From assembly GCF_915069625.1 (NCBI RefSeq), contig NZ_CAJZFD010000115.1, positions 1 through 6,501 on the forward strand: a stretch of DNA of 6,501 nucleotides. Reading direction: 5' to 3'. Position 1 is the first letter of the stretch, and each line of letters starts with the position of its first letter. Shown here one piece after another: positions 6,130-6,501 of this stretch. This DNA comes from an uncultured Veillonella sp. (GTDB taxonomy: Bacteria > Bacillota > Negativicutes > Veillonellales > Veillonellaceae). A model generated the notes under the pieces. It was given only the letters and a program-made list of their open reading frames with translations, was not told the DNA's origin and searched no databases. The translations under genes and the position numbers were made by a program.

Positions 6130-6501
6130 TATAGTGCCACCTCCTGCCATTCAATGCCTTGGGTTACAAGATATTCTTTTACCTTGCCCACCTCAAGATC
6201 ATCACCAATAAACTGAACAATAAAAATACCAAGTACTGTATGCTCTAGCTCTGTTACGGTAGCAAATAATACACTTGTTTCTAAATCAAAGGTTTTATTA
6301 ATATGATATAGCACATTATCAGTCGTATTATTTCCTAAGAAATGCATCTTAAGAATTGTATATGGTCTTTTATCACAAGCCAAGGTATGTTTCACTGTAG
6401 ATGGGATTTCATCAGGAATAACGGTCCTAACAAATCGTTTTGTTGTTTCATGCTTAGGTTTACTAAATACCTCAAGTACAGAGCCAGTCTCTATGAGTTT
6501 C
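6129..6501 (-). CDS. metN: MetN, ATPase of the methionine-type ABC importer (C-terminal part only)
   Basis: The frame is open from the right window edge to TAA at 6129-6131, giving the last 123 residues. The visible part begins at the end of the ATPase domain (ETGSVLEVFSKPKHETTKRFVRTVIPDE, the usual MetN wording after the H-loop). It continues into a NIL domain of about 78 residues (YTILKMHFLGNN...LEVGKVKEYLVTQGIEWQEVAL). In E. coli MetN this regulatory domain binds methionine and inhibits transport when the cell is replete. The catalytic motifs lie outside the window. The GTG at 6395 sits in the middle of conserved sequence and is not a start. Any promoter or S-box riboswitch would be upstream, out of view. 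Confidence 0.93.
   Translation of the reverse strand, partial: KLIETGSVLEVFSKPKHETTKRFVRTVIPDEIPSTVKHTLACDKRPYTILKMHFLGNNTTDNVLYHINKTFDLETSVLFATVTELEHTVLGIFIVQFIGDDLEVGKVKEYLVTQGIEWQEVAL
6137..6145 (-). promoter_or_regulatory. Ribosome binding site that decides the metI start
   Basis: AGGAGGTGG on the minus strand lies within the end of metN and points to the ATG at 6129 (8 bases from AGGAGGTG). It falls inside the reading frame of the alternative start at 6150, arguing against that start. Confidence 0.75.

Noticed and set aside
6130..6150. Seven-residue N-terminal extension of MetI (start at 6150)
   Set aside because: It would translate the strong ribosome site AGGAGGTGG; the start at 6129, overlapping the metN stop, has the better site and a more usual protein length.
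5612..6211. Plus-strand open frames opposite metI (5612-5806 and 5960-6211)
   Set aside because: They run antisense through clear MetI and MetN coding sequence and have no recognisable domains or ribosome sites.

Overview
This window appears to come from a low-to-moderate GC bacterium with diderm-Firmicute character. Veillonella or a close Negativicutes relative is my best guess, from general sequence character and gene content only; no rRNA or marker gene is present to fix it. There are two convergent operons with a decayed insertion sequence between them.

Left part (1-3229, + strand). Two overlapping genes encode the halves of a heterodimeric ABC exporter (type IV/ABCB-like fold; TM287/TM288, YheI/YheH and MdlA/MdlB type). 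The first is cut by the window edge. It carries a degenerate ATPase site: Asp replaces the Walker B catalytic Glu, and Gln replaces the switch His. The second carries the complete catalytic set. The first also has an unusually long TMD-NBD linker containing an Ala-Thr run encoded by eight exact GCAACC hexamers.

Middle (3230-4578). An IS3-family (IS150-like) element of about 1.2 kb lies at 3316-4521, with TG...CA ends, imperfect terminal inverted repeats and an apparent 3-bp AGC target duplication. It is dead: OrfA has a nonsense codon and frame disruptions, and a deletion joins the OrfA coiled coil to the middle of OrfB. The element sits in the loop of a perfect 19-bp hairpin. Removing it and one copy of the duplication restores what looks like the bidirectional intrinsic terminator between the convergent operons. 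The element carries its own minus-strand terminator near its right end, which could now serve the metNIQ side.

Right part (4579-6501, - strand). This is an ABC importer operon of the methionine uptake (MUT/NlpA) family, in the order metN (3' end only, with NIL domain), metI (permease), metQ (lipoprotein). MetN and MetI overlap at TAATG, and metQ follows after 54 bp. The binding protein lacks Asn at two positions that, by my manual alignment to E. coli MetQ, are ligand contacts, so its substrate may not be simply L-methionine.

I found no tRNA, rRNA, CRISPR array or clearly novel multi-gene system. The most interesting points are the IS inside the terminator loop, the hexanucleotide repeat in the exporter linker, and the altered MetQ pocket.
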